Source of the DNA: Lachnospiraceae bacterium M18-1
GTDB taxonomy: Bacteria > Bacillota > Clostridia > Lachnospirales > Lachnospiraceae
DNA: 64,000 nt
Assembly (NCBI GenBank): GCA_000403295.2
Contig: KE159609.1
Span: forward strand, 650,725-714,724
Direction of reading: 5' to 3'
The translations under genes were made by a program, and so were the position numbers. Under the pieces are notes generated by a model, which did no database searches, was not told the origin of the DNA, and saw only the letters and a list, made by a program, of their open reading frames with translations. This document shows positions 1 to 10,068 of the stretch, piece after piece (position 1 is the stretch's first letter; the number at the start of each line of letters is the position of its first letter).

Positions 1-1979
1 GTATATCCTGGTTCTGCTGGTTGAATACCTAAAATATAACGATAGTAAAATTCACCTACGCTGCCAAAAGCATAATGATTAAAGGAAACCATATTGTTAC
101 CGTTTTGATCTGTTTCATTAATGGAACCATCAGGTTGGATTGCATCCCATCGTTCCCAAATTGTAGTTGCATCATGGCGGACTTGATACATCCATCCTGG
201 GCAAGTTGGCTGCAACAGTAAATCATATGCTAATTTTGTCTCTCCGTTGTCTGCCAGAAGCGGTAGCAAATGTTCTGTAGCAAAGAAACCTGTCTGTAAT
301 CCATTTTGATGGATGTCTGCAACCAGATTAGCAAACAGCTGATTCCATAAATGAGATTTTGGAATTACAAAACGAAGAGCCATTACATAAGCACCTTGGT
401 AAGGATCAAGCATTTTCCCATCTTTATCTACAAAAGTTTTTATATATGCTTTTAGGCAGCGTTCCAATTGACAGTTGTATTTTTGTGCATCCTTATTGTT
501 GCCAAGGCGGGTAGCAGCCATACAAATAATCCGAAGGTCATTTATGATAAATGCATTTGATACGGGTCCGTTGTGTATTGCCATATAACGTATATCCTTA
601 CCTAATGTTAGCCAATCACCAAGATTTGGTGCGATCCATAAATCCTTTTCACCCATATGGCGGATTTCGCAATCTATATGAGCTTTCATGCTTTCATATT
701 GTTCCTTTAAGTAGCGGTCTGTTCCATATTGCCACCATAGCATTTTTGGAATTATAGTTACTGCATTCCCCCAACCTAGCATATTTACAAAACCAATTCC
801 TTCTGGGCCTAAAGCTGGGACTATAGCCGCTACATAGTTTTCTGTATTATCAGATTGGGAATAACGGATATCTTTCAGAAACTTTGACCAAAACTTTTCG
901 GTATCAAAATTGTATGCACCCGTCAAGGCGAAAACATGCCCATCACCAGTATAACCCATGCGCTCATCACGTTGAGGGCAATCTGTTGGAATCTCAACAT
1001 AATTAGATTTTTGACTCCATATTTGATTTTCATATAAGCGCTGAACTTCTGCGTTTTCACATTTAAAATATCCGGTGCGTTCCATTTCACTATGCAAAGC
1101 ATAAGCTGTCAGTATACCATCGATATATTCACAGCCGGTCAATTCTACATACCGAAAGCCCATGTAGGTGAATCGGGGACGGTATTTTTTGCCGCTAGTA
1201 CTTTTATGGTAGATAATCTGTGCTTTTGCATTCCTGAGGTTAGTAGTATACAGGCTTCCGTCCGTATTTAGAATTTCACCATGGCGTAGCGTTAGTACGT
1301 CACTTTTCATATAAACAGGATTGATTTCAATAAGTCCGGCAAAATTTTGACCAAAATCAAGGATGGTTGTATCACCTAAATGTATCACTGCATGAATTGG
1401 CATCTTTTCTTGTACTTTTACAGATATGTTGTTTTTTTCAATAACCTTCGGTAGTTTACCAAGGAAAGGAACAGGGGGATATGTGGGAAGCTGTGCATTT
1501 TCATTATAAACTTCACCATCATAAAAACCTGCATAAGCATAGGGACTGGGTATAACTGTCACATCCTTATCAGTAGATGTATGCTTGGATATTGTACCAT
1601 TGGTATAGGTGACTTCAAAAATCCAGGCAACGGCAGGACGTTCGCCATAAATTTGAGTTTTGCTGTCATAAGTAAATCTGCCACAATACCAACCCTGACC
1701 TAAGTAAACTCTTAATGCATTTTGTTCATGCAGCAATGTGGTTATATCATAGGTTTGATAGTGCAGGTTGTGGGGATAGTAGGTATAACCGGGAGCGAAC
1801 ATAACATCTCCAACCTTCTGGCCGTTCAGTTCCGCTTCATACAGCCCTAGAGCAGTGATGGATAAAATGGCTTTCTCTATTTCGATTTTAGAAGTTTGTA
1901 CATGTTGTTCAAATACTTCTACTGTGCCTTCCTTATAAGGACGCTCAGTGGTAATAAAATGGTCTCTCAAATTTAACAT
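1..1979 (-). CDS. GH78 alpha-L-rhamnosidase, C-terminus beyond window
   Basis: Open reading frame of 659 codons that runs off the left edge, so the C-terminus is missing. The start is ATG at 1979 with GGAGG six bases upstream. The first ~290 residues are beta-rich, as in the accessory domains of GH78. The family signature DCPQRDERMGYTGD lies near residues 334-347 and contains the acidic residues that act in catalysis. The (alpha/alpha)6 barrel follows and includes the typical SFNHYAFGSVGEF segment close to the window edge. The enzyme releases terminal alpha-L-rhamnose from plant glycosides. No signal peptide is visible, so it should act in the cytoplasm. It is the last visible gene of a leftward operon behind an AraC regulator, facing the glycosidase operon that starts at 3669. 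Confidence 0.9.
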   Translation of the reverse strand, partial: MLNLRDHFITTERPYKEGTVEVFEQHVQTSKIEIEKAILSITALGLYEAELNGQKVGDVMFAPGYTYYPHNLHYQTYDITTLLHEQNALRVYLGQGWYCGRFTYDSKTQIYGERPAVAWIFEVTYTNGTISKHTSTDKDVTVIPSPYAYAGFYDGEVYNENAQLPTYPPVPFLGKLPKVIEKNNISVKVQEKMPIHAVIHLGDTTILDFGQNFAGLIEINPVYMKSDVLTLRHGEILNTDGSLYTTNLRNAKAQIIYHKSTSGKKYRPRFTYMGFRYVELTGCEYIDGILTAYALHSEMERTGYFKCENAEVQRLYENQIWSQKSNYVEIPTDCPQRDERMGYTGDGHVFALTGAYNFDTEKFWSKFLKDIRYSQSDNTENYVAAIVPALGPEGIGFVNMLGWGNAVTIIPKMLWWQYGTDRYLKEQYESMKAHIDCEIRHMGEKDLWIAPNLGDWLTLGKDIRYMAIHNGPVSNAFIINDLRIICMAATRLGNNKDAQKYNCQLERCLKAYIKTFVDKDGKMLDPYQGAYVMALRFVIPKSHLWNQLFANLVADIHQNGLQTGFFATEHLLPLLADNGETKLAYDLLLQPTCPGWMYQVRHDATTIWERWDAIQPDGSINETDQNGNNMVSFNHYAFGSVGEFYYRYILGIQPAEPGY

Positions 1980-2005
1980 GATAATCCTCCATTTTTATGG
2001 TTCTG

Positions 2006-2236
2006 TTATTCTGTAAAATCTTGTAACAACTTTTCATCGGCAGGATTTTCGCAAATTATATTTCCAGAAAGTCTAAATTCTGAATCAAAAAACGCCGCCG
2101 CAAAGACATATTGGGAAAGCTGTGATTTCAAGTTAAGCTGATCTTTTTGATTGGTAAAAAACCACACATCACCATTACTTTTGCGGACCTGTTCAAAAAA
2201 AGCACTTAAATTTATATTCTGTTTAAATCTCATCAT
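2006..2236 (-). CDS. Small conserved-type protein between AraC regulator and rhamnosidase
   Basis: A 76-residue protein starting at the tandem ATGATG at 2236/2233, preceded by AAAGGAGGAAG. Its start overlaps the end of the AraC gene by 14 bases, which suggests translational coupling. The sequence is of mixed polarity, with an NGDVWFFTNQKDQLNLKSQLSQ core followed by an aromatic stretch and an acidic C-terminus. No signal peptide or membrane segment is seen. I have the impression of similar short proteins in Lachnospiraceae, but I cannot name a function. Its position between a sugar regulator and a glycosidase suggests a role in the same locus, which is inference only. Confidence 0.6.
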   Translation of the reverse strand: MMRFKQNINLSAFFEQVRKSNGDVWFFTNQKDQLNLKSQLSQYVFAAAFFDSEFRLSGNIICENPADEKLLQDFTE

Positions 2237-3455
2237 AATCTTCCTCCTTTGAAATTGTGGCATTTTGGTATTCAGTGGGAGTCATTCCTACTACTTTACG
2301 GAATTGAGCACTAAAGTAACTGCAGGAACTAAACTGAAGCATTTGGCTGATTTCCAGTATGCTATAGGAAGAATTTCGTAATAGCCTTTTTGCATATACA
2401 ATACGTTTTTTTAGTACAAATTCGCTTAGTGTCATGCCGGATTCATGCTTGAATTTTGTGCTTAAATATTGTCGGTTATATCCTAATTCAGCAGCCATTC
2501 TTGCGTAATTAATTTTTTCGGTCAGGTGTGCTTCAATATAGGCATAACACTTTTGGAGCTCCCGTCCTTCTCCGGTCTGCTGTTTAATTTTGTGGACACG
2601 CTTGGTAAATTCCTGTACACAGAGCTGTCCGTAGTTATATACGTCATTGATATTAACGCATTCTTCTGTCAGCAGGATAAATTGGTCACTGATAGCAAAG
2701 GCAATACTTTCCGGGAGCCCACCTAAAATAGCGGCTCGTGAGGCAAGGGTGATCTTAACAATCATCTGATTTTTCGCATGGCGTATGGATGTATCTGCCA
2801 ATTTACCTATTTCACTTGGATCATAAAAAGTCGGAGCTTTGAAATAGATATTTCCCTCTGCAACAGCAGAAAAATACCGCTGTTCAAATTCAAAGGAATT
2901 TCGTGGGGCAGGTTTTTGGTCATCTGACGAAATACGTGGGATTGGAGGTTTGCCATCCTGTGTATACATTTGTATGTCAGCTTCATCTATTTTTCTTTTG
3001 TGTATGCAGGTGTCAATTAGGATACCATAACTTAACAGGGTTGTACGCAAAACAATCGGTAATGATTTAAGCTGGCTAAGTAGGGGCATTTTAAGCTCTT
3101 TGTTTAAGTGTAATTTTTCAATACCTGATGTTACGCTGTTTTCTGATGTATACGAACCAAATACCGGACCGAGTATATAAATGGTCTTTAGTATATTTTC
3201 ATCAAATGCCGGTATACTGAGCCAAAAAAGTAGAAGAGAATCACTAAGAAGCATTGGAAAGTTTCTTTCCGTGGCGACTTCCTGGATAATTTGCTTGCAG
3301 CCATTTAAAGAAAAAAGTGTTTCCATAAGAGCGCTATCTTCACAGTTTGTATAAATGAGCTCCATGTCTGGGCTATATTCCCAGAAAGAAATATCAAGCG
3401 ATTGTTTTAGCATGTCTTTTAATATGTTGAGACGAATTGAGTATTCTGCCTGCAT
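2223..3455 (-). CDS. AraC-family transcriptional regulator of the glycoside locus
   Basis: A 410-residue protein. The chosen start is ATG at 3455 because AAGGAGG lies just upstream; an in-frame ATG at 3488 has no such site. Residues 1 to ~200 form an unassigned sensor-like region. The C-terminal ~100 residues carry the two helix-turn-helix motifs of AraC/XylS proteins, with the recognisable end SSCSYFSAQFRKVVGMTPTEY. The gene is divergent from the transporter-glycosidase operon at 3669 and heads the leftward operon that holds the small protein and the GH78 enzyme. It is therefore the likely regulator of both, presumably responding to an imported glycoside or its sugar. Confidence 0.88.
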   Translation of the reverse strand: MQAEYSIRLNILKDMLKQSLDISFWEYSPDMELIYTNCEDSALMETLFSLNGCKQIIQEVATERNFPMLLSDSLLLFWLSIPAFDENILKTIYILGPVFGSYTSENSVTSGIEKLHLNKELKMPLLSQLKSLPIVLRTTLLSYGILIDTCIHKRKIDEADIQMYTQDGKPPIPRISSDDQKPAPRNSFEFEQRYFSAVAEGNIYFKAPTFYDPSEIGKLADTSIRHAKNQMIVKITLASRAAILGGLPESIAFAISDQFILLTEECVNINDVYNYGQLCVQEFTKRVHKIKQQTGEGRELQKCYAYIEAHLTEKINYARMAAELGYNRQYLSTKFKHESGMTLSEFVLKKRIVYAKRLLRNSSYSILEISQMLQFSSCSYFSAQFRKVVGMTPTEYQNATISKEEDYDEI

Positions 3456-3668
3456 AAAAGTACCTCCTTGCATTGCATTATAAATCAAAAAATGGGTTAG
3501 AAGTGATAAAAAAATTAGATTTCTATCAACATATATAGGTAATATGATAATTATATAAATAATAACATAAATCTAAAAATAATGATATCGAAGATAGAGG
3601 GATTTTTGTATATTACAGCTAACGGGATCGAAAAATGAAAAAAACCCGAAAGAAGAGGAGGTATTTTT
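3456..3668. promoter_or_regulatory. Divergent intergenic region between AraC regulator and GPH transporter
   Basis: About 210 very AT-rich bases separate the two divergent operons and must hold both promoters. Several TATAAT-like hexamers are present around 3530-3570, but I cannot assign -35/-10 pairs with confidence. The ribosome site of the transporter (AGAGGAGG) sits at about 3654-3661. Confidence 0.45.
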
Positions 3669-5339
3669 ATGAAATCTGGAATCAATTTAAAATTTTTGGA
3701 CAAACCGGTATTTAATACACGAATTAAGTCAGCAAATGTCCAAAATAGTGAACGTTGGATAGGATTTTTCTTAGGACCAGCTGGCGTTATACTGCTCAAT
3801 GCTATTATGGCTAGTTACCTTAATGTCTATTGGACTGACGTTGTAAAGATTAGCGGTATGTGGGGGGGCACATTTGTTTTAGTATTCCCAATTATTTCTA
3901 AAATTGTGGATGCTGTGACCAATATAATTATGGGGCAGATTATTGATCGGACCAAGTCAAAACAAGGAAAAGCACGACCATGGATGCTGTTTGCAGGCCC
4001 AATTATTATGATTTCTGTGATTTTGAGTTTTTCAATTCCAAATGCAAGTCCTACAGTACAGGCAATTTGGATTATGTTTAGTTACAACTTGTATTATTCT
4101 ATTGGATATACAATCTATTATATGAGTCATAATATGATGGTGCCGCTTTCTACACGTAATCCAAAACAGCGAGATGGTGTTGCAATGCTTTCCAATATGG
4201 CTATGTGTTTGATACCAGGATTTTTTGTTGCAATGTTGTTCCCAACTTTAGTATTGCCTGCACTTGGAGTAGATGCAGAAAAATGGCGTATGATGGCAGT
4301 CATCTTTTCCATTGTAGCTCTTCCGTGTATTATGCTTGAATATTTTTTCACGCGTGAACGTATTTCCGAAGAAAGCGCAGATGAAGAAAATGTACAAACA
4401 AAATCTATTGGCGAACAGTTGAAAGCCTGCTTTTCCAGCAAATACTGGATTGTATTTATGGGGGTTTATATTGTTGTACAGATTGCAACAAATCTTCAGA
4501 ACACTAGTCTGCTTTATTATTGTAATTGGGTATTAGGTAGTTACAATGATGGGGTCACACAGGCTCTTGTTTCGGCCATTGGAAATGCACCGTTGGGATT
4601 TGGCATTTTGATTATGTGGCCTTTGGTTGCTAAATTTGGAAAGCGTAATGTAATGATTACAGGACTGGCTATTGCTGTAGTTGCAGGATTTGCTTTTTGT
4701 TTGAATCCAGGCAATATGACATGGGTTCTTGTTACGCTTATTATACGGGCTTTTGGTGCACTGCCGATTACATATATCATGATGGCGATGTTAGCAGACG
4801 CGCTTGACCATGTGGAATGGCAAAGTGGTTTCCGTGTGGATGGTCTTTCTATGTCTATTTATACCATTATTTTTACCGTAACTGCCGGTATTGCACAGGG
4901 AGTGTTTAATTTTTGCCTGAATATATTTGGCTATGTGCCTCCGTCAGCAGATGGTACCTGGGTAGAACAAAGTACAACAGTCAAGAACTTCTTTGTATTT
5001 GGCTATCAAGGTGTGATGGCAATTGCATGTTTTATTGCATTGGTATTGTTCTGGTTCTGGAAGTTGGATAAGGAACTGCCGGTTATTCAAAAAGATATTG
5101 TTGACCGTCATAAGGCAGATGCAGCTGCGCAGGGACGTGTTTGGCTCTCACCGGAAGAGCAGGCTGCTATTGAAGCAGAAAAAGCAGAAAAAGAGGCGGA
5201 AGAGAATCGTATTAAAGAATTACAGGCAAAGTGTGTTAAAAAGGGATTGAGCTTTGAAGAAGAAGAATCTAAATATCAGGCACAACTTGCGGCGAAAAAA
5301 GCAAAAGCAGAAGCTAAGGCAGAAAAAAAGAAAAAGTAG
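3669..5339 (+). CDS. GPH-family sugar:cation symporter (MelB-like MFS)
   Basis: A 556-residue membrane protein with about twelve hydrophobic segments. The early segment with YWTDVVKISG and the loop GQIIDRTKSKQGKARPW match the glycoside-pentoside-hexuronide cation symporter family, in which the D-R-T-x-x-x-x-G-K-x-R-P loop is a hallmark. The start is preceded by GAGGAGG. The last ~90 residues form a long Lys/Ala/Glu-rich cytoplasmic tail, probably coiled coil, ending in AEAKAEKKKK; this is longer than in MelB. It is the first gene of a six-gene operon and is probably the importer of the glycoside that the downstream enzymes hydrolyse. The substrate cannot be read from sequence. Confidence 0.9.
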   Translation: MKSGINLKFLDKPVFNTRIKSANVQNSERWIGFFLGPAGVILLNAIMASYLNVYWTDVVKISGMWGGTFVLVFPIISKIVDAVTNIIMGQIIDRTKSKQGKARPWMLFAGPIIMISVILSFSIPNASPTVQAIWIMFSYNLYYSIGYTIYYMSHNMMVPLSTRNPKQRDGVAMLSNMAMCLIPGFFVAMLFPTLVLPALGVDAEKWRMMAVIFSIVALPCIMLEYFFTRERISEESADEENVQTKSIGEQLKACFSSKYWIVFMGVYIVVQIATNLQNTSLLYYCNWVLGSYNDGVTQALVSAIGNAPLGFGILIMWPLVAKFGKRNVMITGLAIAVVAGFAFCLNPGNMTWVLVTLIIRAFGALPITYIMMAMLADALDHVEWQSGFRVDGLSMSIYTIIFTVTAGIAQGVFNFCLNIFGYVPPSADGTWVEQSTTVKNFFVFGYQGVMAIACFIALVLFWFWKLDKELPVIQKDIVDRHKADAAAQGRVWLSPEEQAAIEAEKAEKEAEENRIKELQAKCVKKGLSFEEEESKYQAQLAAKKAKAEAKAEKKKK

Positions 5340-5363
5340 ATTGTAGTAGAAAGGAGTGAATTA

Positions 5364-6647
5364 ATGAAGTGGGCGGATAACTTCCTGTTGGGTGCGGCTA
5401 CTGCGGCGCATCAAGTGGAAGGTAATAATATATACAGTGATTATTGGGTTATAGAGCATCTGGAACATAGTGATTTTGTAGAGCCAAGTGGAGAGGCAGC
5501 AGACCACTATAATCGTTACGAACAGGATATTGCCCTGTTAGCCGGAGCGGGACTAAATGCATACCGTTTTTCTATTGAATGGGCAAGGATTGAGCCACAG
5601 GAAGGCCAATTTGATGTGGAGGCAGTTGAGCATTACCGACAGGTTCTTGCCTGTTGTAAAAAGTATCATATAACTCCTGTTGTGACATTGCATCATTTTT
5701 CAAGCCCTGCGTGGCTGATTAAGAAAGGCGGTTGGGCACAGAATTTTGTAGTTGATGCATTTGCACGGTATACAGAATATGTAGCACAGCAGCTTGGAGA
5801 TGATATTCCATATTTCTGTACGATCAACGAGGCTAATATGGGAGGACAGCTGAATAAGATTGCAGCGGCAATGATGAATACGGGTGCGAGGAAGGAAGGC
5901 AGCGTACAGGTTGGTACTAATACCGAGATGAATATGCAGGTGTTGATGCAGAGCATAATGGAACAGAGCAAAGCATTTGACTGTAATCCTGGAGAAGTAA
6001 ATACTTTCTTAAAACCCAGGACCTCACAGCAGGAAAAGGTTGTGATGAAAGCGCATCAGGCAGCAAAAAAAGCAATAAAATCAGTTTGTCCTGCAGCGAA
6101 GGTCGGATTAACACTTTCCTTGTTTGATTATCAGGCGGAAAGCGGTGGGGAGGCAAAGGCCGATAAGCTCTGGCAGGAAGATTTTGGTTTTTATCTGCCA
6201 TATTTTCAAGATGATGACTTTTTGGGTGTTCAAAATTACACACGTAAAATAGTGGATTCTAATGGAGAACGAGAGCCTGCTAAGGAAGCACCAGTTACTC
6301 AGATGGAGTATGAGGATTATCCGCAGGCAATAGGGCACGTATTATCTAAGGTGGCAGAGGATTATAAAGGCGAATTGATTGTAACCGAAAATGGCATTAG
6401 CACAGAAGATGATATGCGGCGGTGTGAATTTATTCGTGAAGCACTGTCCGGTGTGGAAAAATGTGTTGATGAAGGACTTCCGCTTAAGGGATATTTTTAT
6501 TGGAGTTTGCTGGATAATTTTGAATGGCAGATGGGGTATAGCAAAACATTCGGATTGATTGCAGTAGATCGTACAAATCAAATTCGTCAATCTAAAAAAA
6601 GTCTATACGTACTGGGAGCCTGCCTTAAAAAAGATGATACAGAATAG
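5364..6647 (+). CDS. GH1 beta-glycosidase
   Basis: A 427-residue glycoside hydrolase family 1 protein, slightly shorter than the usual 440-480. The N-terminal LLGAATAAHQVEG is the family signature. The acid/base glutamate is E156 in TINEAN (usually TxNEP) and the nucleophile is E342 in VTENG. Tryptophans near the C-terminus (YFYWSLLDNFEW) complete the active site. The start follows AGAAAGGAGTG. It lies 24 bases after the transporter gene and is clearly in its operon. Family members cleave beta-glucosides, beta-galactosides or 6-phospho-glycosides. The lack of a PTS transporter here favours non-phosphorylated substrates. Confidence 0.9.
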   Translation: MKWADNFLLGAATAAHQVEGNNIYSDYWVIEHLEHSDFVEPSGEAADHYNRYEQDIALLAGAGLNAYRFSIEWARIEPQEGQFDVEAVEHYRQVLACCKKYHITPVVTLHHFSSPAWLIKKGGWAQNFVVDAFARYTEYVAQQLGDDIPYFCTINEANMGGQLNKIAAAMMNTGARKEGSVQVGTNTEMNMQVLMQSIMEQSKAFDCNPGEVNTFLKPRTSQQEKVVMKAHQAAKKAIKSVCPAAKVGLTLSLFDYQAESGGEAKADKLWQEDFGFYLPYFQDDDFLGVQNYTRKIVDSNGEREPAKEAPVTQMEYEDYPQAIGHVLSKVAEDYKGELIVTENGISTEDDMRRCEFIREALSGVEKCVDEGLPLKGYFYWSLLDNFEWQMGYSKTFGLIAVDRTNQIRQSKKSLYVLGACLKKDDTE

Positions 6648-6707
6648 GTAACATAAAGGGACTGCAATGACAACTTTACCATATTTTTAACAGGAGGTAA
6701 ATATATC

Positions 6708-7766
6708 GTGGAACAAAGGCTGATTAAGCCTGGAGAAATATGGCTGGATACGAAAGGGGAACGCATACAGGCTCATGGAGCGGATATTTATTTTGAAAAC
6801 AATACATATTATTGGATTGGTGAAGATAAGACGTATACTCGTAAAAAAGGAAAAGTGTGGACTTGGGGGATAAAGTGCTACTCTTCAAGTGATTTGGTCA
6901 ATTGGGAAGATGAAGGACATATCGTCGAGCCGGAACCGAATAATAAAAATTCGCTTTTTTATCCTAACCGCAGGTTGGACCGTCCTCATATCTTGAAAAA
7001 TGAAAAAAACGGGAAATATGTATTGTGGACAAAATATTGTGATAAAGCACATTTTTCCATCTTAGTCGCAGACAATTTGCATGGACCATATATACTTAGT
7101 GTCCCATTTTTACAGCCATATGGGAGAAAAGCGGGGGATTTTGACTTGGCAGCCGATCCAATAACAGGGCAGGGTTATTTATATGTAGAATTGGACCATG
7201 AGGATGTTATCGTCTGTAAGCTGACTGAGGATTACACAAATGTGACGGAAGAACAGGCTATTATTTATACGGGTCTAAAACCACCTATGGCAAGAGAAGG
7301 GGTAACTCATTTTATGCACAATGGTAAACATTACTTACTTACCAGTGGTATGACAGGATATATACCGAATCCATCTGAAGTTGCAATAGCTGATGATTAT
7401 ATGGGGCCCTTTACGGTGCAGGGAAATCCGCATACGGATGACAGTTCACATGCTTCTTTTAACTCACAGGTTTCTTGTATTTTTCGAGTGCAGGGCAGTG
7501 ATTTGCTTGTGGCGGCAGCCGACCGTTGGGTGCCCAAATTTATGGTGGATCAGGAAAGATATGATGCATTATATCGTGTGATTTACTCACGAGAGGATAA
7601 AAGTTTGAAACCTTCATTAAAAGATATGCTGTTGTTAGCACGTGCTCCTTTAATGGGAAACGCTAATACTTCTATTGCTAATTATGTCTGGCTGCCTATT
7701 CGTTTTGAGGGTGAAACCGTAAAAATTGATTGGTATGATGCATGGAATCCACAGCACTTCGTCTAA
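6708..7766 (+). CDS. GH43-like glycosidase (five-bladed beta-propeller)
   Basis: A 352-residue protein starting at GTG 6708, with CAGGAGGT nine bases upstream. The N-terminal WLDTKGERIQAHGAD segment and the repeated YYWIGEDK / SSDLVNWEDEG blade motifs are typical of GH43 relatives, especially the galactanase-type subfamilies. A likely general acid is E197 in the segment PMAREGVTHF. There is no signal peptide. It is the third gene of the operon. Members cleave arabinosides, xylosides or beta-1,3-galactans; the exact specificity is not readable here. Fold assignment is firm, activity is not. Confidence 0.78.
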   Translation: MEQRLIKPGEIWLDTKGERIQAHGADIYFENNTYYWIGEDKTYTRKKGKVWTWGIKCYSSSDLVNWEDEGHIVEPEPNNKNSLFYPNRRLDRPHILKNEKNGKYVLWTKYCDKAHFSILVADNLHGPYILSVPFLQPYGRKAGDFDLAADPITGQGYLYVELDHEDVIVCKLTEDYTNVTEEQAIIYTGLKPPMAREGVTHFMHNGKHYLLTSGMTGYIPNPSEVAIADDYMGPFTVQGNPHTDDSSHASFNSQVSCIFRVQGSDLLVAAADRWVPKFMVDQERYDALYRVIYSREDKSLKPSLKDMLLLARAPLMGNANTSIANYVWLPIRFEGETVKIDWYDAWNPQHFV

Positions 7767-7786
7767 TATATACGAGGAGGAAAATA

Positions 7787-10054
7787 ATGGATAAGAAAAA
7801 AATATCTGAATTAATAGCTCAGCTCAGTCTGGAAGAAAAGGCTTCGCTTTGCTCCGGACATGATTTCTGGCATACAAAGGAGATTGAGCGTCTGGAAATT
7901 CCGGCTGTTATGATGTGTGACGGACCACATGGACTGCGTAAGCAGGTAGGGGAAGGAGATCATCTGGGTATCAATGTGAGTATAGAAACAACCTGCTACC
8001 CAACTGCAGCGGCATTGGCGGCAAGCTTTGACCGGAAGGTTATGGAAAAATTAGGTACAGCTTTGGGGCGGGAGTGTCAGGCAGAAAATGTCGCAATGTT
8101 GCTTGGCCCCGGTTTAAACATGAAGCGTAGTCCACTTTGTGGCCGCAACTTTGAATATTTTTCGGAAGATCCATATTTGGCTGGCGAGATGGGTGTAGCT
8201 TATATTCAAAGTCTACAGGCAGAAGGTATTTCTGCCTGTGTGAAGCATTTTGCTGCCAATAATCAAGAGACCGCTCGTATGAGCGGCAGCAGTCAGATGG
8301 ATGAGCGTACCTTGCAGGAAATTTATCTTCCAGCATTTGAGGCAGCAGTTAAAAAAGGTGGCACACGTAGTGTGATGTGTGCTTATAATGCTATTAATGG
8401 CATTTTTGCAGCAGAAAATAAAGAACTGCTTACTGATACCCTTCGGGAACGTTGGGGGTATGATGGATTTGTTGTCACAGACTGGGGTGCAGTAAAAGAC
8501 CGTGTAAAAGGTCTTGTAGCAGGATTGGATTTGGAAATGCCGGGCGGTATCGGAGTGCAGGATGACCAGATTGTTGCGGCGGTGAAAGATGGCACTTTGG
8601 ACGAGGCTGTCCTGAACAAGGCAGTAACTCATATGTTGGAATTTGTAGCTGATTATCAGGAGCAGAGGAAACCAGAAACCAGTATAGACCGAGCGGCGAA
8701 TAGCATACTGAGTGCTGATCTTGCGGCTCAATGTGCTGTTCTTCTGAAAAATACGGATAATACCCTGCCTCTTAAAGAAGAAGAAAACATAGTCTTTATT
8801 GGTGAATTTGCACAAAGACCACGGTATCAGGGGGCTGGCTCCAGCCATATTAATGTTACGCACGCTATTGGTGCACTGGAAGCAGCTGTAGGGAAAAATG
8901 TTACTTATGCACAGGGGTATGATGTGCATAGCGAAGAAAACGATGCAGGGCTACTGGATGAAGCTGTGAACGCAGCAAAAAAGGCAGAAAAAGTTGTTGT
9001 ATTTGCTGGTCTGCCGGATAGTTTTGAGACAGAAGGCTGTGACCGTGATACGTTGGCAATTCCCGATAACCAAAATAATCTGATTTCTGCTGTGGCGGCT
9101 GTCAATCCTAATACTATAATTGTACTGCATGGAGGGGCAGCTATGGAATTACCATGGTTGGATGAAGTGAAATCAGTGTTATGTGTGTATCTGGGCGGAG
9201 AAAACATTGGTACAGCTACGGTCAAACTGCTTTATGGGGAGACTAATCCTAGTGGCAAACTGGCAGAAACATGGCCGATTAAGCTGGCCGATAATCCGAG
9301 CTATCTCAATTTCCCCGGTGAAAATGGTATTGTAGATTATGCTGAAGGAATCTTCATAGGCTACCGTTATTATGATAAAAAGCAAATGGAAGTATTATTT
9401 CCTTTTGGATATGGTTTATCTTACACCAGTTTTTCTTATAGTGACTTACATCTTGACAAGGAAGCTATACAGGATACAGATATTCTTATGGTGAACTGTA
9501 AAATAAAAAATACAGGTAGTGTGGCTGGCAGGGAAGCGGTGCAGCTTTATGTTAGAGACGAGATCAGCAGTGTGCGCAGGCCTGTCCGCGAGCTGAAAGG
9601 ATTTGAGAAGGTGGAATTGGAGCCCGGTGAGGAAAAGACAATAACATTTCCATTGGATAAACGTTCTTTTGCTTACTATGAAACTGCAATCCATGACTGG
9701 TTTGTGGAAAGTGGAAAATTCTTTGTAGAGATTGGGGCATCCAGTCGTGATATCCGTCTTTCGGCAGAGGTAGAGGTAACAGGAACCATAGAACTGCCCA
9801 TGCATTATACAAAGCAATCTACAGTAGGAGATTTGATGAAGACCGCAAAAGGGCGGAAGTTTATGGAGAACATGATGGCTAAGCGTCAGAGGCATTCGTC
9901 AGAGGCAGCAGCAGACAGTGCACAGAACATGGGTGAGGGTAGCGAAAAAATGGTACAGAAGATGATGATAGAAATGCCTTTGGGGGCACTTGTTACTTAT
10001 GGCTCGATGACCTTTGAACAGTTAGACGATTTGCTGAAGATGCTCAACAGTTAA
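7787..10054 (+). CDS. GH3 beta-glucosidase with Fn3-like C-terminus
   Basis: A 755-residue glycoside hydrolase family 3 enzyme. The start at 7787 is chosen because GAGGAGG lies just upstream; an upstream in-frame start overlaps the previous gene and lacks a site. Order: TIM-barrel domain (~1-300) with the substrate loop MCDGPHGLRKQ, KHFAANNQE, and the nucleophile D232 in FVVTDWG; alpha/beta sandwich domain (~330-550); fibronectin-type-III-like domain (~570-680); then a Met-rich C-terminal tail of ~60 residues seen in some clostridial GH3 proteins. It is cytoplasmic and lies 20 bases after the GH43-like gene. It probably removes beta-linked glucose or xylose from imported glycosides. Confidence 0.92.
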   Translation: MDKKKISELIAQLSLEEKASLCSGHDFWHTKEIERLEIPAVMMCDGPHGLRKQVGEGDHLGINVSIETTCYPTAAALAASFDRKVMEKLGTALGRECQAENVAMLLGPGLNMKRSPLCGRNFEYFSEDPYLAGEMGVAYIQSLQAEGISACVKHFAANNQETARMSGSSQMDERTLQEIYLPAFEAAVKKGGTRSVMCAYNAINGIFAAENKELLTDTLRERWGYDGFVVTDWGAVKDRVKGLVAGLDLEMPGGIGVQDDQIVAAVKDGTLDEAVLNKAVTHMLEFVADYQEQRKPETSIDRAANSILSADLAAQCAVLLKNTDNTLPLKEEENIVFIGEFAQRPRYQGAGSSHINVTHAIGALEAAVGKNVTYAQGYDVHSEENDAGLLDEAVNAAKKAEKVVVFAGLPDSFETEGCDRDTLAIPDNQNNLISAVAAVNPNTIIVLHGGAAMELPWLDEVKSVLCVYLGGENIGTATVKLLYGETNPSGKLAETWPIKLADNPSYLNFPGENGIVDYAEGIFIGYRYYDKKQMEVLFPFGYGLSYTSFSYSDLHLDKEAIQDTDILMVNCKIKNTGSVAGREAVQLYVRDEISSVRRPVRELKGFEKVELEPGEEKTITFPLDKRSFAYYETAIHDWFVESGKFFVEIGASSRDIRLSAEVEVTGTIELPMHYTKQSTVGDLMKTAKGRKFMENMMAKRQRHSSEAAADSAQNMGEGSEKMVQKMMIEMPLGALVTYGSMTFEQLDDLLKMLNS

Positions 10055-10068
10055 GGGGGAAGAATGGA